Assembly: GCF_011764545.1 (NCBI RefSeq) | Contig: NZ_AP022870.1 | Location: 9,120,001-9,184,000 of the forward strand | Source: Phytohabitans flavus | GTDB taxonomy: Bacteria > Actinomycetota > Actinomycetes > Mycobacteriales > Micromonosporaceae | DNA length: 64,000 bases | Reading direction: 5' to 3' | Shown here: positions 43,633-52,391 of the stretch, in pieces | Numbering within the stretch: the first letter of the stretch is position 1 | Layout of the letters: each line of letters opens with the position of its first letter | Made by a program: the position numbers and the translations under genes | The notes under the pieces: generated by a model | Told to the model about the DNA's origin: nothing | Databases searched by the model: none | What the model saw: only the letters and a program-made list of their open reading frames with translations

Positions 43633-44947
43633 CCGCGTTGATCACGGCCCGCAGCGCGTCTGCCTGGCCCTGTGCGGTCGCCGGGTAGCCGCCGGTCTGC
43701 TGGAGCGAGGAGTTGAAGATGTTCGGCTCGCTGTCGTCCTGGGCGAGCGTGAAGCCGTATGCGGTCTCGGCGACCACCACCGGCTTGCCGTAGCGGGAGG
43801 CGAGGTCGTTGATATTCGTCTGGAGGCTGGCGATCGAGCCGTGCCAGTAGATGTAGTGCGAGACCCCGATGACGTCGAACGGTACGCCGCGGCTCACCGC
43901 CTGGTCGAACCACCACCGGTGCTGGCTGTTGTTGCCACCCTCGGCCAGGTGCAGCATCACCTGGGTCGAAGAGTTGACCGCCTTGACCGCGTTGCTGCCG
44001 GCGGTCAGCAGCGAGGCGAGGTTGGCCCAGTTGTTCGAGCGGCCGTCCGGCCACAGCATGCCGTCGTTGATCTCGTTTCCGACCTGCACCATGTCCGCCG
44101 CCGTGCCCTGCGCCTTGAGCGCGTTCAGCACGTCGTACGTGTGGTCGTAGACCGCCTGCCGCAGCGCGCTGAACGGGAGCGACGCCCATGCGGCCGGCTT
44201 GTTCTGCTTGCCCGGGTCCGCCCACGAGTCGGAGTAGTGGAAGTCGACGAGCAGCTTCATGCCCTGCCCCTTGATGCGGCTGGCCATGGTGAGCACGCGC
44301 GCCTTGTTGTTGTACCCGTCGGCGGGGTTGACCCACACTTTGAGCCGCCCGTAGTTCGCGCCGCTTCCGCGGAGGATGGCGAGGGCGTCGCGCTGGGTGC
44401 CGCCGCCGTCCCGGTACACGCCGCCGCGGTCCTCGCTCTTCTTCAGCGTGGACACGTCGACCCCGCGGATCTGGATGGTGCCACCGGTCGACCCGGCGGC
44501 GAAGCTGGCGTCGTCGAAGCTGGCCCAGTTGCCCGCGTTCGCGTCGGAGAAGAGGCTCACCGTGCACTGTCCATTCGAGACGGTGGTGGTCACCGAGATC
44601 TGCGTCCAGCCGTCGCTGACGGGTACGGGGGCCCGCTGCTCGGCACCGCCGCAGTTTTTGAGGGCGAGGTATGCGGCGTTCTGCCCGCCACCCGACCGCG
44701 TCCAGACCCTGGCCGTGTACGAGCCGTTGCTCAGCCCGGTCAGCGTCTGGGTCGTCTCCCACCGGTAGGCGGCGGAGGCCCAGTGGGTGAGCCGGAGGCC
44801 GGAGCGCCCGCCCGACTCGGTGTAACCGTTACCTGTCCAGCCGGTGAGGCCCGACTCGAAGCCGGTGTTGGTCAATGTGGACGCCGCCCAGGCGGGCGCC
44901 GCCGGAATCAGCAGCAGAGCGGCCAGGAGCACCACGAGACGGCGCAT
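43451..44947 (-). CDS. GH53 arabinogalactan endo-beta-1,4-galactanase (downstream copy)
   Basis: 498 residues; secreted enzyme that cuts beta-1,4-galactan side chains of pectin. Signal peptide MRRLVVLLAALLLIPAAPAW. Residues about 25-155 form a carbohydrate-binding-like beta-sandwich (TNTGFESGLTGWTGN, SFDDASFAAGS). The GH53 barrel follows, with the acid/base Glu in QVGNEINDGMLWP and the nucleophile Glu in VVVAETAYGFT. Intact. The ATG shares one base with the stop of the upstream paralogue, so the pair is co-translated. Confidence 0.93.
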   Translation of the reverse strand: MRRLVVLLAALLLIPAAPAWAASTLTNTGFESGLTGWTGNGYTESGGRSGLRLTHWASAAYRWETTQTLTGLSNGSYTARVWTRSGGGQNAAYLALKNCGGAEQRAPVPVSDGWTQISVTTTVSNGQCTVSLFSDANAGNWASFDDASFAAGSTGGTIQIRGVDVSTLKKSEDRGGVYRDGGGTQRDALAILRGSGANYGRLKVWVNPADGYNNKARVLTMASRIKGQGMKLLVDFHYSDSWADPGKQNKPAAWASLPFSALRQAVYDHTYDVLNALKAQGTAADMVQVGNEINDGMLWPDGRSNNWANLASLLTAGSNAVKAVNSSTQVMLHLAEGGNNSQHRWWFDQAVSRGVPFDVIGVSHYIYWHGSIASLQTNINDLASRYGKPVVVAETAYGFTLAQDDSEPNIFNSSLQQTGGYPATAQGQADALRAVINAVKAVPNGRGLGVFYWEPTWTAVSGNGWDPTNPSSGNGWENQALFDYSDRALPGLSVLGTA

Positions 44948-46436
44948 CAGTATCTCCCGAAGACTCGCAGGGCCGGCAGCGCACGGCCCGAGTAGTCGAA
45001 GACCGCCTGGTTTTCCCAGCCGTCGCCGGACGTCGGGTCGGCCGGGTCCCAGCCGGCGCCGTCCACCGCGGTCCAGGTGGGCTCCCAGTACACGACGCCG
45101 AGCGTGCCGGGCACGGCGGCCACCACGTTGAACATGTCCCGCAGCGCGTCGGCCTGTCCCTGCGGCGTCGCCGGGTAGCCGCCGGCCTGCGCCAGCGAGG
45201 CGTTGAAGATGTTGGCCTCGTGGTCGTTCTCTTCGAGAGTGAAGCCGTACGCCGTCTCCACCACCGCGATCGGCTTGCCGTAGCGGGCGGAGAGGTCGAA
45301 GAGGTTGGCCTGGAGCGCGCCGAGCGGCCCGTGCCAGTAGACGTAGTGCGAGACCCCGATAATGTCGAACGGCACGCCGCGCGCCACCGCGTTGTCGAAC
45401 CACCAGACGTGGCCGCCGTTGTTGCCGCCCTCGGCGAGGTGCAGCACGACCTTTGTGGACGGTGAGGCGGCCTTGACCGCGTTGCTGCCGGCGGTGAGGA
45501 GCGCGGCGAGGCCGTCCCAGTTGTCCCAGCGCCCGTCCGGCCACAGTAGACCGCCGTTGATCTCGTTGCCCACCTGCGCCATGTCGGCCGGCGTACCCTG
45601 ACTGCGCAGTGCGGAGATGACGTCGTACGTGTGGTCGTACAGCGCCTGGCGCAGCCCGTCGAACGGCAGGTCCGCCCAGGCGGCCGGCTTGTTCTGCTTG
45701 CCGGGTCGGCCCACGCGTCGGAGTAGTGGAAGTCGATTAGCAGCCGCATGCCCTGTGCCTTGGCCCGCTTGGCCATCGCGAGCACCTGTGCCTTGCTGTT
45801 GTAGCCGTCCGCCGGGTCCACCCACACCTTGAGGCGGGCGACGTTCACGCCGTTCTCACGGAGGATCCGGACCGCGTCGCCGCGCTTGCCGCGGTGGTCG
45901 CGGTATACGGCGCCGTAGTCCTCGTTCTTGCTGAGGTGGGAGATGTCGGCGCCCTTGACCCGCACCGGGTCGAGCTCGCCGCGCGCGAGTGTGACGTCGT
46001 CGATGTGCGCCCAGCCGCTCGCCGAGGCCAGGCGGATCAGGCAGCGGCCGGAGGTCACCCGCGCGTCGACCGCCACCTGCACCCAGAGGTCAGGGCCGGT
46101 GCGGGGGACATCCACCCGGCGGTCGGGCCCGCCGCAGTCCAGGCTCACCGCCGCAGCGCCGCCGCCGCGGACCCAGACCCGCAGCGTGTACGCGCCGCGG
46201 GCCAGCCCGGACACCCGTTGCGTCACTGATGCGGCGGCGGAGAGGGTGAGTCGGGCGGTGCCCGTGTGCCCGCCGTCCTCAAACGTGGCGGCGCCGGCGG
46301 TGGCCCAGCCGGCGAGCCCTTCCTCGAAACCCGCGTTGCGCACGCCGCCTTCCGTGGCTTGTGCTGGAACCATCCCCAGGAACCCGCCGACAAGGGCCGC
46401 GGACACCGCGACCGCGACCAGCCGGAACATCCTCAT
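44947..46436 (-). CDS. GH53 arabinogalactan endo-beta-1,4-galactanase (upstream copy, one apparent frameshift)
   Basis: 496 residues corrected. Signal peptide MRMFRLVAVAVSAALVGGFL, then a beta-sandwich domain (RNAGFEEGLAGWATAG, HIDDVTLARGE) and a GH53 barrel with VGNEINGGLLWPDG and VVETAYGFTLEEND. One base is missing near 45702; restoring it gives the DPGKQNKPAAWA seen intact in the paralogue. AGGAGG lies 6 bases before the ATG. Two LacI-type operators precede it, so both galactanases are probably sugar-induced together. Confidence 0.92.
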
Positions 46437-46446
46437 TGCCAGCCTC

Positions 46447-46462
46447 CTGTGAGCGCTCACAG
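46447..46462. promoter_or_regulatory. LacI-family operator 1
   Basis: CTGTGAGCGCTCACAG, a perfect 16-bp palindrome with the central CG typical of LacI/GalR sites, 11 bases upstream of the first galactanase start and so overlapping the expected start of transcription. Confidence 0.75.
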
Positions 46463-46502
46463 TTAATTGAAATGGAGTTATGCCCGTAACATCGCCGTCA
46501 TA

Positions 46503-46518
46503 CTGTGAGCGCTTACAG
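46503..46518. promoter_or_regulatory. LacI-family operator 2
   Basis: CTGTGAGCGCTTACAG, the same palindrome with one mismatch, centred 56 bp from operator 1. A pair spaced like this allows looping or cooperative repression across the promoter. No LacI gene is in the window. Confidence 0.7.
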
Positions 46519-46618
46519 TGACCACTGTCAAGGTCTGCGGGGCCAGGGAGAAGCGTTGCTGCATTTGCCTCATATCCGGCGGGTTCGCTCCAGGCGGGTT
46601 GCATATAGGCTGGCAGAT

Positions 46619-47458
46619 GTGCTGACGGTGCCCGTGCGGCAGCTCGGCGAGACCGAGCGCGGTGCGGTCGAGCGACTTCTCGACCTCGATCCGTTCGGTG
46701 CTGCCCAGGTGACGGAGCGGGTCGCCACGCACGGGCTGTCCTGGTGGCGTGCCGACGGCCGGATCTTCGGCTACGGCTCGCGCCGCCACCTTGAGTCACT
46801 GTGCTGGTTCGGCGGCCACCTGACGCCCGTGCTGGCCACGCCGGCGGCGGTCTCCGCGTTCGCCGAGCTGATCCTCTCCGAAGATCGCGGCTGCTCCTCG
46901 ATCGTGGGCAGGGCCGACGCGGTGCTCGGGCTGTGGGAGCGGCTCGGCACGCACTGGGGCCCGGCCCGCGACGTCCGGCCCTACCAGCCGCTGCTCGTCG
47001 CTGACGCGCCGCCCGCCCTCACGGCCGACCCCGGCGTGCGGCTGGTCCGCTCCGACGAGATCGAGCTGCTCTTCCCGGCCGCTGTCGCGATGTACACCGA
47101 GGAGGTCGGCGTCTCACCGCTGGCCGACGACGGCGGGCGTGGATACCGGCGGAGGGTGGCGGAGTTGGTGCGCGCCCGCCGGGCGTATGCGCGGATCGCG
47201 GGTGGCGAAGTGATCTTCAAGGCCGAGCTGGCCGTCGTCACCCGGCACACGGCGCAGGTCCAAGGGGTGTGGGTGGCGCCGGAGTGGCGCGGTCGTGGCC
47301 TGGCCGGTCCCGCGATGGCGGCGGTGGTGCGCGACGCGCTGCGGCGGGTGGCACCGACCGTGAGCCTGTACGTCAACGGTCACAACGACCGAGCCCGCCA
47401 CGTGTACGCCAGGTGTGGGTTCCGCCCGGCGGGCGAGTTCGCGACCGTCCTGTTCTAG
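46619..47458 (+). CDS. GNAT acetyltransferase with N-terminal DUF4081-like domain
   Basis: 279 residues. The C-terminal GNAT fold has the acetyl-CoA loop in GVWVAPEWRGRGLAGPAM and ends with LYVNGHNDRARHVYARCGF. The N-terminal 130 residues (VRQLGETERGAVERLLDLDP, GYGSRRHLESLCWFGGHLTP) match DUF4081. The substrate is unknown. GTG 46619 is preferred; TATAGG at 46603-46608 lies about 10 bases before it, so the mRNA may be nearly leaderless. The frame is open upstream through the LacI operator. Confidence 0.85.
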   Translation: MLTVPVRQLGETERGAVERLLDLDPFGAAQVTERVATHGLSWWRADGRIFGYGSRRHLESLCWFGGHLTPVLATPAAVSAFAELILSEDRGCSSIVGRADAVLGLWERLGTHWGPARDVRPYQPLLVADAPPALTADPGVRLVRSDEIELLFPAAVAMYTEEVGVSPLADDGGRGYRRRVAELVRARRAYARIAGGEVIFKAELAVVTRHTAQVQGVWVAPEWRGRGLAGPAMAAVVRDALRRVAPTVSLYVNGHNDRARHVYARCGFRPAGEFATVLF

Positions 47459-47590
47459 CGGCTTACCGCCCAGTATCTGGGAGAATGGTAGGCGTTTTCA
47501 GCAAGGAGCCAACACGCTTCGCTCACATTTGCCTACGCTACGTAACTTCCGACTGCGATGCAGGTTACGGCCAGTGGGGTGAGCACCGCG

Positions 47591-48106
47591 ATGGGGCGGA
47601 TCATGAAGCAGGTCTCCGAGGGGACCGCGAAGTACTACTGGTACCCGGGTGACAAGAAGGAGTGGATCCGCGCGGCTGTGGCAGTCGGCGTCGGGTTGGC
47701 CTCGTTCGGCCTGCTGATGTTCTTCACCCGGAACGTCCTCGTGGCGACCGTGGTGGGCACCTCGGTCACCGCCGTGGGTGCCGGCCTCAACTTTGGCCGC
47801 CGCGACGCGCGCGCCCTGGCCGGCTTTCCTGACCGAGGCAAGCGCGCCGCGCGGCGGGCGATCGCGGGCCACACGGGCAAGGCGGTGTGGCGGGCGTTCG
47901 CGCACGGCCTCGGCGGCGCGGCGGCGGCCGTCTTGATCCTGAACCTCCCGCAGGGCGGCATCATCGCCGACTGGGTGCTGCCGGTGGTGCCGGCGGTCGC
48001 GGGGGCGCTCGCCCACCAGGCCGGAATGATGTACGAGCAGCTGAACGCATCCGCCTCGACGCCCGGCCCGGCATCGGCAAAGCCGAAACCCGCACTCACG
48101 AAGTAG
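47591..48106 (+). CDS. Conserved membrane protein, function unknown
   Basis: 171 residues from ATG 47591 (MGRIMKQVSEGTAKYYWYPG). Two hydrophobic segments (AAVAVGVGLASFGLLMFFTR; VLVATVVGTSVTAVGAGLNF) are followed by a basic linker (RRDARALAGFPDRGKRAARR) and a third (ADWVLPVVPAVAGALAHQAG). No domain recognised; the sequence looks conserved in Micromonosporaceae by memory only. An upstream ATG at 47558 is in frame. The leader holds CTGC-GAT-GCAG inside a CGTAAC/GTTACG pair. Confidence 0.6.
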   Translation: MGRIMKQVSEGTAKYYWYPGDKKEWIRAAVAVGVGLASFGLLMFFTRNVLVATVVGTSVTAVGAGLNFGRRDARALAGFPDRGKRAARRAIAGHTGKAVWRAFAHGLGGAAAAVLILNLPQGGIIADWVLPVVPAVAGALAHQAGMMYEQLNASASTPGPASAKPKPALTK

Positions 48107-48117
48107 GGCGGACCGTT

Positions 48118-48135
48118 CATGTGCCGCGTCACATG
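48118..48135. terminator. Small hairpin downstream of the membrane protein gene
   Basis: CATGTG/CACATG with a 6-base loop, followed by ATACC/GGTAT at 48143-48154, between two convergent genes. Weak, no T-tract. Confidence 0.35.
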
Positions 48136-48178
48136 AGCGGCGATACCTCGGTATTGCCCACCCGACGCCCTTTCGTGC

Positions 48179-48607
48179 TTACAGCGGCACCACCTCAACG
48201 CCCAGCTCCCTGTAGCGCTCCGGATGGAGTGTCACGATGGGATGCCCTGTCGCGAGGGCTCGCTGCGCGGCGTGCGTGCCGGCCCAATCGAGCAGCGTGT
48301 GGGCGGTCCGGGCGGCGTCGAGCCCGGCGTCGCGGACGAACTCGCGCACCGCGACCGCACCCGGCGGCGCAGTCGCGACGAGATCGGCCACGTGCTCGGC
48401 GATCGAGCGGCGGGCGGTGGTCGCCTCGGCGAGACAGAGGGCCGGCACGTCAAGCATCGGCCCGCCCTCCGCCGCTCGATGGATCATGCGTGACAGCTCG
48501 CGGCGGTAGTGCTCACCGCTCGCGCCACCGAGGCCGGCCACCAGCGCGAGGTCGTCCAGGACGTAGCCCCGGCTCGGCCTGGCGGTGCGCTCGTCGTGCT
48601 CGCTCAT
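48179..48607 (-). CDS. PIN-domain-like protein (VapC-type)
   Basis: 142 residues. PIN-like features are YVLDDLALVAGLGG at the start (first acidic residues), DVPALCLAEATTA in the middle and TLLDWAGTHAAQRALATGHP followed by IVTLHPERY, the usual end of VapC-type nucleases. The catalytic Asp set is not complete by eye. ATG overlaps the upstream gene stop (ATGA), the arrangement of toxin-antitoxin pairs. Confidence 0.7.
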   Translation of the reverse strand: MSEHDERTARPSRGYVLDDLALVAGLGGASGEHYRRELSRMIHRAAEGGPMLDVPALCLAEATTARRSIAEHVADLVATAPPGAVAVREFVRDAGLDAARTAHTLLDWAGTHAAQRALATGHPIVTLHPERYRELGVEVVPL

Positions 48608-48905
48608 TGTGGCTCGGCCATGTAGGCGGCCAGTGCCTCCACGGCGACGGTGGACAGGATCTGCCTGGGGTCGCGCTTGTCATCGACACCACGGAGGCCG
48701 GTCGCGGCTTCCTGGACCGCGGCGGCGACCGGCTTGGGCGAGGGTAGCGCCCCGTCGTGTCGCGCACCCAGGCCAGCGCGTCGGCCTGCGCCTCAAGAAC
48801 GTCGACGACCCGGCAGGCCGCCGCGTCGGGCGTGCCGAAGACCCTGTCTATGAACGCGTGTAGCTCCGCAGGGTCCAATCTGGTTTGCATGCCGGCTAGG
48901 GTCAT
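48604..48905 (-). CDS. Hypothetical partner of the PIN gene (one apparent frameshift)
   Basis: 100 residues corrected. One base is missing in the C-run 48750-48753 (+ strand); restoring it gives WVRDTTGALPSPKPVAAAVQ and QILSTVAVEALAAYMAEPQ, ending in an ATGA overlap with the PIN gene. Mostly helical, acidic N-terminus (LDPAELHAFIDRVFGTPDAA). I see no ribbon-helix-helix or AbrB motif, so antitoxin function rests only on position. Start ATG 48905, or 48890. Confidence 0.6.
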
Positions 48906-48987
48906 GCCGGTCAGGGTAGGGCGTGGGTCTGACGGGTGCAGCCCCGCGAACGCCGATCAAGGGATGGCGTGCCCGAGTTGCCGATGG

Positions 48988-49010
48988 GGGTGCGTGAACC
49001 ACGCACCCCT
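48988..49010 (-). terminator. Hairpin terminator of the MFS gene
   Basis: GGGGTGCGTG-AAC-CACGCACCCC, a perfect 10-bp stem with a 3-base loop, 84 bases past the stop of the leftward MFS gene. Rightward it is followed by TCCTTGT. Confidence 0.65.
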
Positions 49011-49093
49011 CCTTGTCGACCAGCCGGCGCAGCCCTTTGGCAGTACGCGGGCTGGGACTTCGCTTCATCGGCTCCGCTCCAGCGGCTTGGACT

Positions 49094-50554
49094 TCATCCT
49101 TTCCCGAGCGGGCTTCGCGTACGTCCGCCAGGTGGCGTATTCACGTCGGATGCAATTTGCGCGTTGGCAGAGGGTACGGCGGGCCTCACCGTGGGTACTT
49201 CGGTCCCTACCGCGCGCGGACGGGCGACGATCGACAGCACCGCCGCGGCCGCTGTGAAGAGCGCGGCGACCCAGAACGCGCGCGCCATCCCGTCCACATC
49301 GACGGTCGACGTGCTCGCCACCGTCACCAGTACGGCCAAGCCGAGCGCGCCGCCGACCTGCTGCATCGCGTTGAGGAGGCTGGCGGCGGCGCCCGAGTCG
49401 GCCGGTGCCACGCCGCCGAGGATGGCGGTCGTGAGCGGCGCGAAGAGCAGTCCGGCGCCGAGTCCGAAGAGGAGCACCGGGCCGAGGACGCCAGCGGCGT
49501 ACCCGGTCTGGGAGCTGATCTGCGCCACCCACACAAGGCCGGCCGTCGTGACGGTGGCGCCGGTCGCGGCCAGCGGGGTCGTACCGAACCGGGGGACCAG
49601 CCGCGCGGCCAGCGTCGACGAGGCGAGTACCAGCAGGGTCAGAGGCAGGAACGCGAAGCCGGTGCGGAGCGCGCTGTACCCGTGCACCTGCTGTAGGAAA
49701 CCGGTCAGGAAGAAGAACATCCCGAACATCGCCGCGGGGAAGACAAGCATCGTCGCGAACCCGGCCGCACGGGTACGGTCGGCAAGAAGCCGGAGCGGCA
49801 GGATCGGTTGGCTCGCCCGGGCCTCGCGCACCACAAACCCGGCCAGCAGCAGCGCGGCGGCGCCCAGCGCGCCCAGGGCGAGCGGGTCGTGCCAGCCGTC
49901 CGCGGAGGCGCGGATCAGGCCGTACACCAGGCTTGTCATGCCGGCTGTCGAGGTGAGCGCGCCGGCGAGGTCGAAGTGGCCGGGGCGCCGCGGCGTCTCG
50001 CGGATGGCCATCGGCGCGGCGAGCACCACGGCGGCGGCCACCGGCACGTTGATGAACAGCACCCACCGCCACGAGGCCCAGTCGCTGAGCAGCCCACCCA
50101 CGATGAGGCCGACCGCGCCGCCGGCCGCCGCGACCGCCGTGTAGACGCCGATCGCGCGGGTGCGAGGCGGGCCCTCCGCGAAGTTCGCCGGGATGAGCGC
50201 GAGCGCACTCGGCGCGGCGAGTGCGGCGCCGACGCCCTGGGCGGTACGCGCGACAAGCAGGATCCACTCCTCGTCGGCCAGCCCGCCGACCAGCGAGGCG
50301 AGTCCGAAGAGGGCGATGCCGGCCACGAAGACCCGCCGCTGGCCGAGGATGTCGCCGGCCCGGCCGCCGAGCAGGAGCAGGCCGCCGAAGGCCAGCGTGT
50401 ACGCATTGACCACCCAGGACAGTCCGGCCGTGGAGAAGCCGAGGTCGGCCTGGATCTTGGGGAGGGCCACGTACACCACCGTGCCGTCCAGGACGACCAT
50501 CAGTTGGCAGGCCGCGATGATGGCGAGCGCGGCGGAGGCTCGTGGTACGCGCAT
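49094..50554 (-). CDS. DHA2-type MFS drug transporter (EmrB/QacA)
   Basis: 486 residues with about 14 membrane segments. Motif A-like LGGRAGDILGQRRVFVAGIA, the N-terminal MVVLDGTVVYVALPKI (motif D1) and motif C-like AVGLIVGGLLSDWASWRWVL followed by FINVP are typical of proton-driven multidrug exporters. ATG 50554. Divergent from a TetR gene, with two operator-like repeats between them, so a classic substrate-induced efflux unit. Confidence 0.92.
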   Translation of the reverse strand: MRVPRASAALAIIAACQLMVVLDGTVVYVALPKIQADLGFSTAGLSWVVNAYTLAFGGLLLLGGRAGDILGQRRVFVAGIALFGLASLVGGLADEEWILLVARTAQGVGAALAAPSALALIPANFAEGPPRTRAIGVYTAVAAAGGAVGLIVGGLLSDWASWRWVLFINVPVAAAVVLAAPMAIRETPRRPGHFDLAGALTSTAGMTSLVYGLIRASADGWHDPLALGALGAAALLLAGFVVREARASQPILPLRLLADRTRAAGFATMLVFPAAMFGMFFFLTGFLQQVHGYSALRTGFAFLPLTLLVLASSTLAARLVPRFGTTPLAATGATVTTAGLVWVAQISSQTGYAAGVLGPVLLFGLGAGLLFAPLTTAILGGVAPADSGAAASLLNAMQQVGGALGLAVLVTVASTSTVDVDGMARAFWVAALFTAAAAVLSIVARPRAVGTEVPTVRPAVPSANAQIASDVNTPPGGRTRSPLGKG

Positions 50555-50582
50555 GAGGAGGTACCCCCGAAGTGAGTTAAGC

Positions 50583-50619
50583 TGAGGCTGCCTCAGGAAA
50601 AGATAATGAGGGTGCCTCG
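50583..50619. promoter_or_regulatory. Paired operator-like inverted repeats between MFS and tetR
   Basis: TGAGG-CTG-CCTCA (50583-50595, perfect) and TGAGG-GTG-CCTCG (50607-50619, one mismatch), 24 bp apart, in the divergent gap. Likely sites for the adjacent TetR. Confidence 0.6.
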
Positions 50620-50640
50620 ACTTAGCAAGAGGGATGTGAC

Positions 50641-51214
50641 ATGGCCACGACTGGCGTGCCCCGCGGCGCATGCGCGCGGACGCCCGGCGCAACTACGAGC
50701 GGCTGCTCGCCGAGGCGGACGCGGTCTTTCGCGAGCACGGCACCGAGGCGTCGCTGGAGGAGATCGCGCGCCGGGCCGGTGTGGCGATCGGCACGCTGTA
50801 CGCGCACTTCCCGACCCGGCACGCCCTGCTGGAGTCGCTGATGCGGGACCGAAACGACGCGGTCGTCGCCCAGGGGAGGAGCTGCTGGGTAGTGAGTCGG
50901 CCGGCGCGGCGCTGGAGGCCTGGGCGCGGATCGCGGCCGCGCACACCGCCGCCTACCGGGGGCTGGCCGCCTCGCTGATCAGCTGCTTCGACGACCCCGC
51001 GTCCCCGCTGTACGGCGCCTGCCACCTGATGACCGAGATGGGTGAGCGGCTCGTCGAGCGGGCGCGCGAGGCCGGGGGCATCCGGCCGGACGCCAATGCG
51101 TCCGACCTGTTCGCGCTGATATCGGCAGCGGCCTGGCTGCGGGAGCAGGTGTCCGAAGAGCAGGCTGAGCGGCTGCTCAGCATCATGCTGGACGGGCTTC
51201 AGCCCACGCGGTGA
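50641..51214 (+). CDS. TetR family repressor of the MFS gene (two apparent frameshifts)
   Basis: 191 residues corrected. Helix-turn-helix: GTEASLEEIARRAGVAIGTL followed by YAHFPTRHALLESL; the C-terminal ligand domain includes LEAWARIAAAHTAAYRGLAA. One base is missing near 50663 (restores VPRRRMRADARRNYERLL) and at 50873-50876 (four G; restores AQGEELLGSESAG). ATG 50641 follows AAGAGGGA. It is divergent from the exporter, and its 3' end overlaps iclR by 16 bases. Confidence 0.88.
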
Positions 51215-52005
51215 TGCGTGCGGCGTGGGTTGGCGATCCGCAGGTCGGCGTCGATCGTCGCGACCGTGGCCAGCAGCTGGGGCAGCAGGTCGCGGCGGAT
51301 CGACTCGACCGAGTTGCGGCTGGCGTGTACCGAGATGTTGGCCGCGCCGATCACCGCCCCGCTGCGATCGCGGATCGGCGCCGCCACCGAGCGCAGGCCC
51401 TCCTCCAGCTCCTGGTCGACGATCGCGTACCCCTGGGCGCGCACCTTGCGCAGCTCGGTGCGGAGTGCCGCGTGCGTGGTGAGCGTGCGCGGGGTCAGGC
51501 GGGTCAGCTTCACCCGATCGAGGTACGCCGCCAGCTCGTCGTCGGGTAGCCCGGCCAGCAGCACACGTCCCATGGACGTGGCGTACGCGGGGAAACGGGT
51601 GCCCACGTTGATCGCGACGGTCATGATCCGGGAGGTGGGGACGCGGGCCACGTACACCACGTCGTCGCCGTCGAGCACGCACACCGACGACGACTCGTGC
51701 ACCTCGGCCACCAGCCGCTCCAGGTGGGGCTCGGCCACCTCGGGCAGCGAGAGGCTGGACAGGAAGGCGTAGCCCAGCTCCAGCACCCGCGGCGTGAGGC
51801 TGAACATGCGCTCGTCGGTGCGCACGTACCCCAGGTCGACGAGCGTCAGCAGGAAGCGGCGGGCGGCGGCGCGGGTGAGGTCGCAGATGCGGGCCACCTC
51901 GCTGAGCGTCAGCTCAGGGTGGTCGGCGTCGAACGCGCGGATGACGGCCAGCCCACGCTCCAGCGACTGTACGAAATGGGCCTCCCGCCCCACATCGTCA
52001 CTCAT
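51199..52005 (-). CDS. IclR family regulator of the pca operon (PcaR/PobR type)
   Basis: 268 residues. N-terminal winged helix FDADHPELTLSEVARICDLT and AAARRFLLTLVDLGYV, then the IclR effector domain (SSVCVLDGDDVVYVARVPTS, GRVLLAGLPDDELAAYLDRV, GAANISVHASR). PcaR-type IclR proteins respond to protocatechuate or beta-ketoadipate. It is the last gene of the pca operon; its ATG overlaps the pcaC stop (ATGA), so it is made along with the enzymes it probably controls. Confidence 0.9.
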   Translation of the reverse strand: MSDDVGREAHFVQSLERGLAVIRAFDADHPELTLSEVARICDLTRAAARRFLLTLVDLGYVRTDERMFSLTPRVLELGYAFLSSLSLPEVAEPHLERLVAEVHESSSVCVLDGDDVVYVARVPTSRIMTVAINVGTRFPAYATSMGRVLLAGLPDDELAAYLDRVKLTRLTPRTLTTHAALRTELRKVRAQGYAIVDQELEEGLRSVAAPIRDRSGAVIGAANISVHASRNSVESIRRDLLPQLLATVATIDADLRIANPRRTHHRVG

Positions 52006-52391
52006 CCGTCCCCCTCGTCAAGCGGGTCGAGCGAGTCGAGCACCCGCTGCGCCACCGCCAGCGCGCTGTTCGCCGCCGGCACACCAGCGTAGACGGCTGT
52101 GTGCAGCAGCACCTCGCCGATCTCGGCCGGGCTGAGGCCGTTTCGGCGGGCCGCGCGCACGTGCATCGCCAGCTCGTCCTCGCACCGCAGAGCCGCCAGC
52201 ACGGCGAGCGTCACGCAGCTGCGGGTGCGGCGGTCGAGGCCGTCGCGGCCCCAGACCGAGCCCCAGGCGTACCGGGTGATGAACTCCTGGAACGGCGCGG
52301 TCAGTGGCGTCGTGTTGGCGATCGCCCGGTCGACGTGCGCGTCGCCGAGCACCTCCCGGCGGACCGTCATGCCCCGGTCGAAGTCACTCAC
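52002..52391 (-). CDS. pcaC: 4-carboxymuconolactone decarboxylase
   Basis: 129 residues; forms beta-ketoadipate enol-lactone. The AhpD-like core shows RYAWGSVWGRDGLDRRTRSC, TLAVLAALRCEDELAMHVRA and GLSPAEIGEVLLHTAVYAGV. In many actinobacteria PcaC is fused behind PcaD as PcaL; here it is a separate gene with its own GGAGGA 4 bases before the GTG at 52391, overlapping pcaD by 8 bases. A single missing base, the error type seen elsewhere here, would not rejoin the frames, so the split looks real. Confidence 0.93.
   Translation of the reverse strand: MSDFDRGMTVRREVLGDAHVDRAIANTTPLTAPFQEFITRYAWGSVWGRDGLDRRTRSCVTLAVLAALRCEDELAMHVRAARRNGLSPAEIGEVLLHTAVYAGVPAANSALAVAQRVLDSLDPLDEGDG

Noticed and set aside
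43449..44995. 516-codon rightward frame over the galactanase genes
   Set aside because: Antisense to two intact GH53 domains with catalytic residues; no domain of its own.
46505..46618. Upstream GTG start of the GNAT gene at 46505
   Set aside because: It would begin inside the LacI operator and adds 38 residues without family support.
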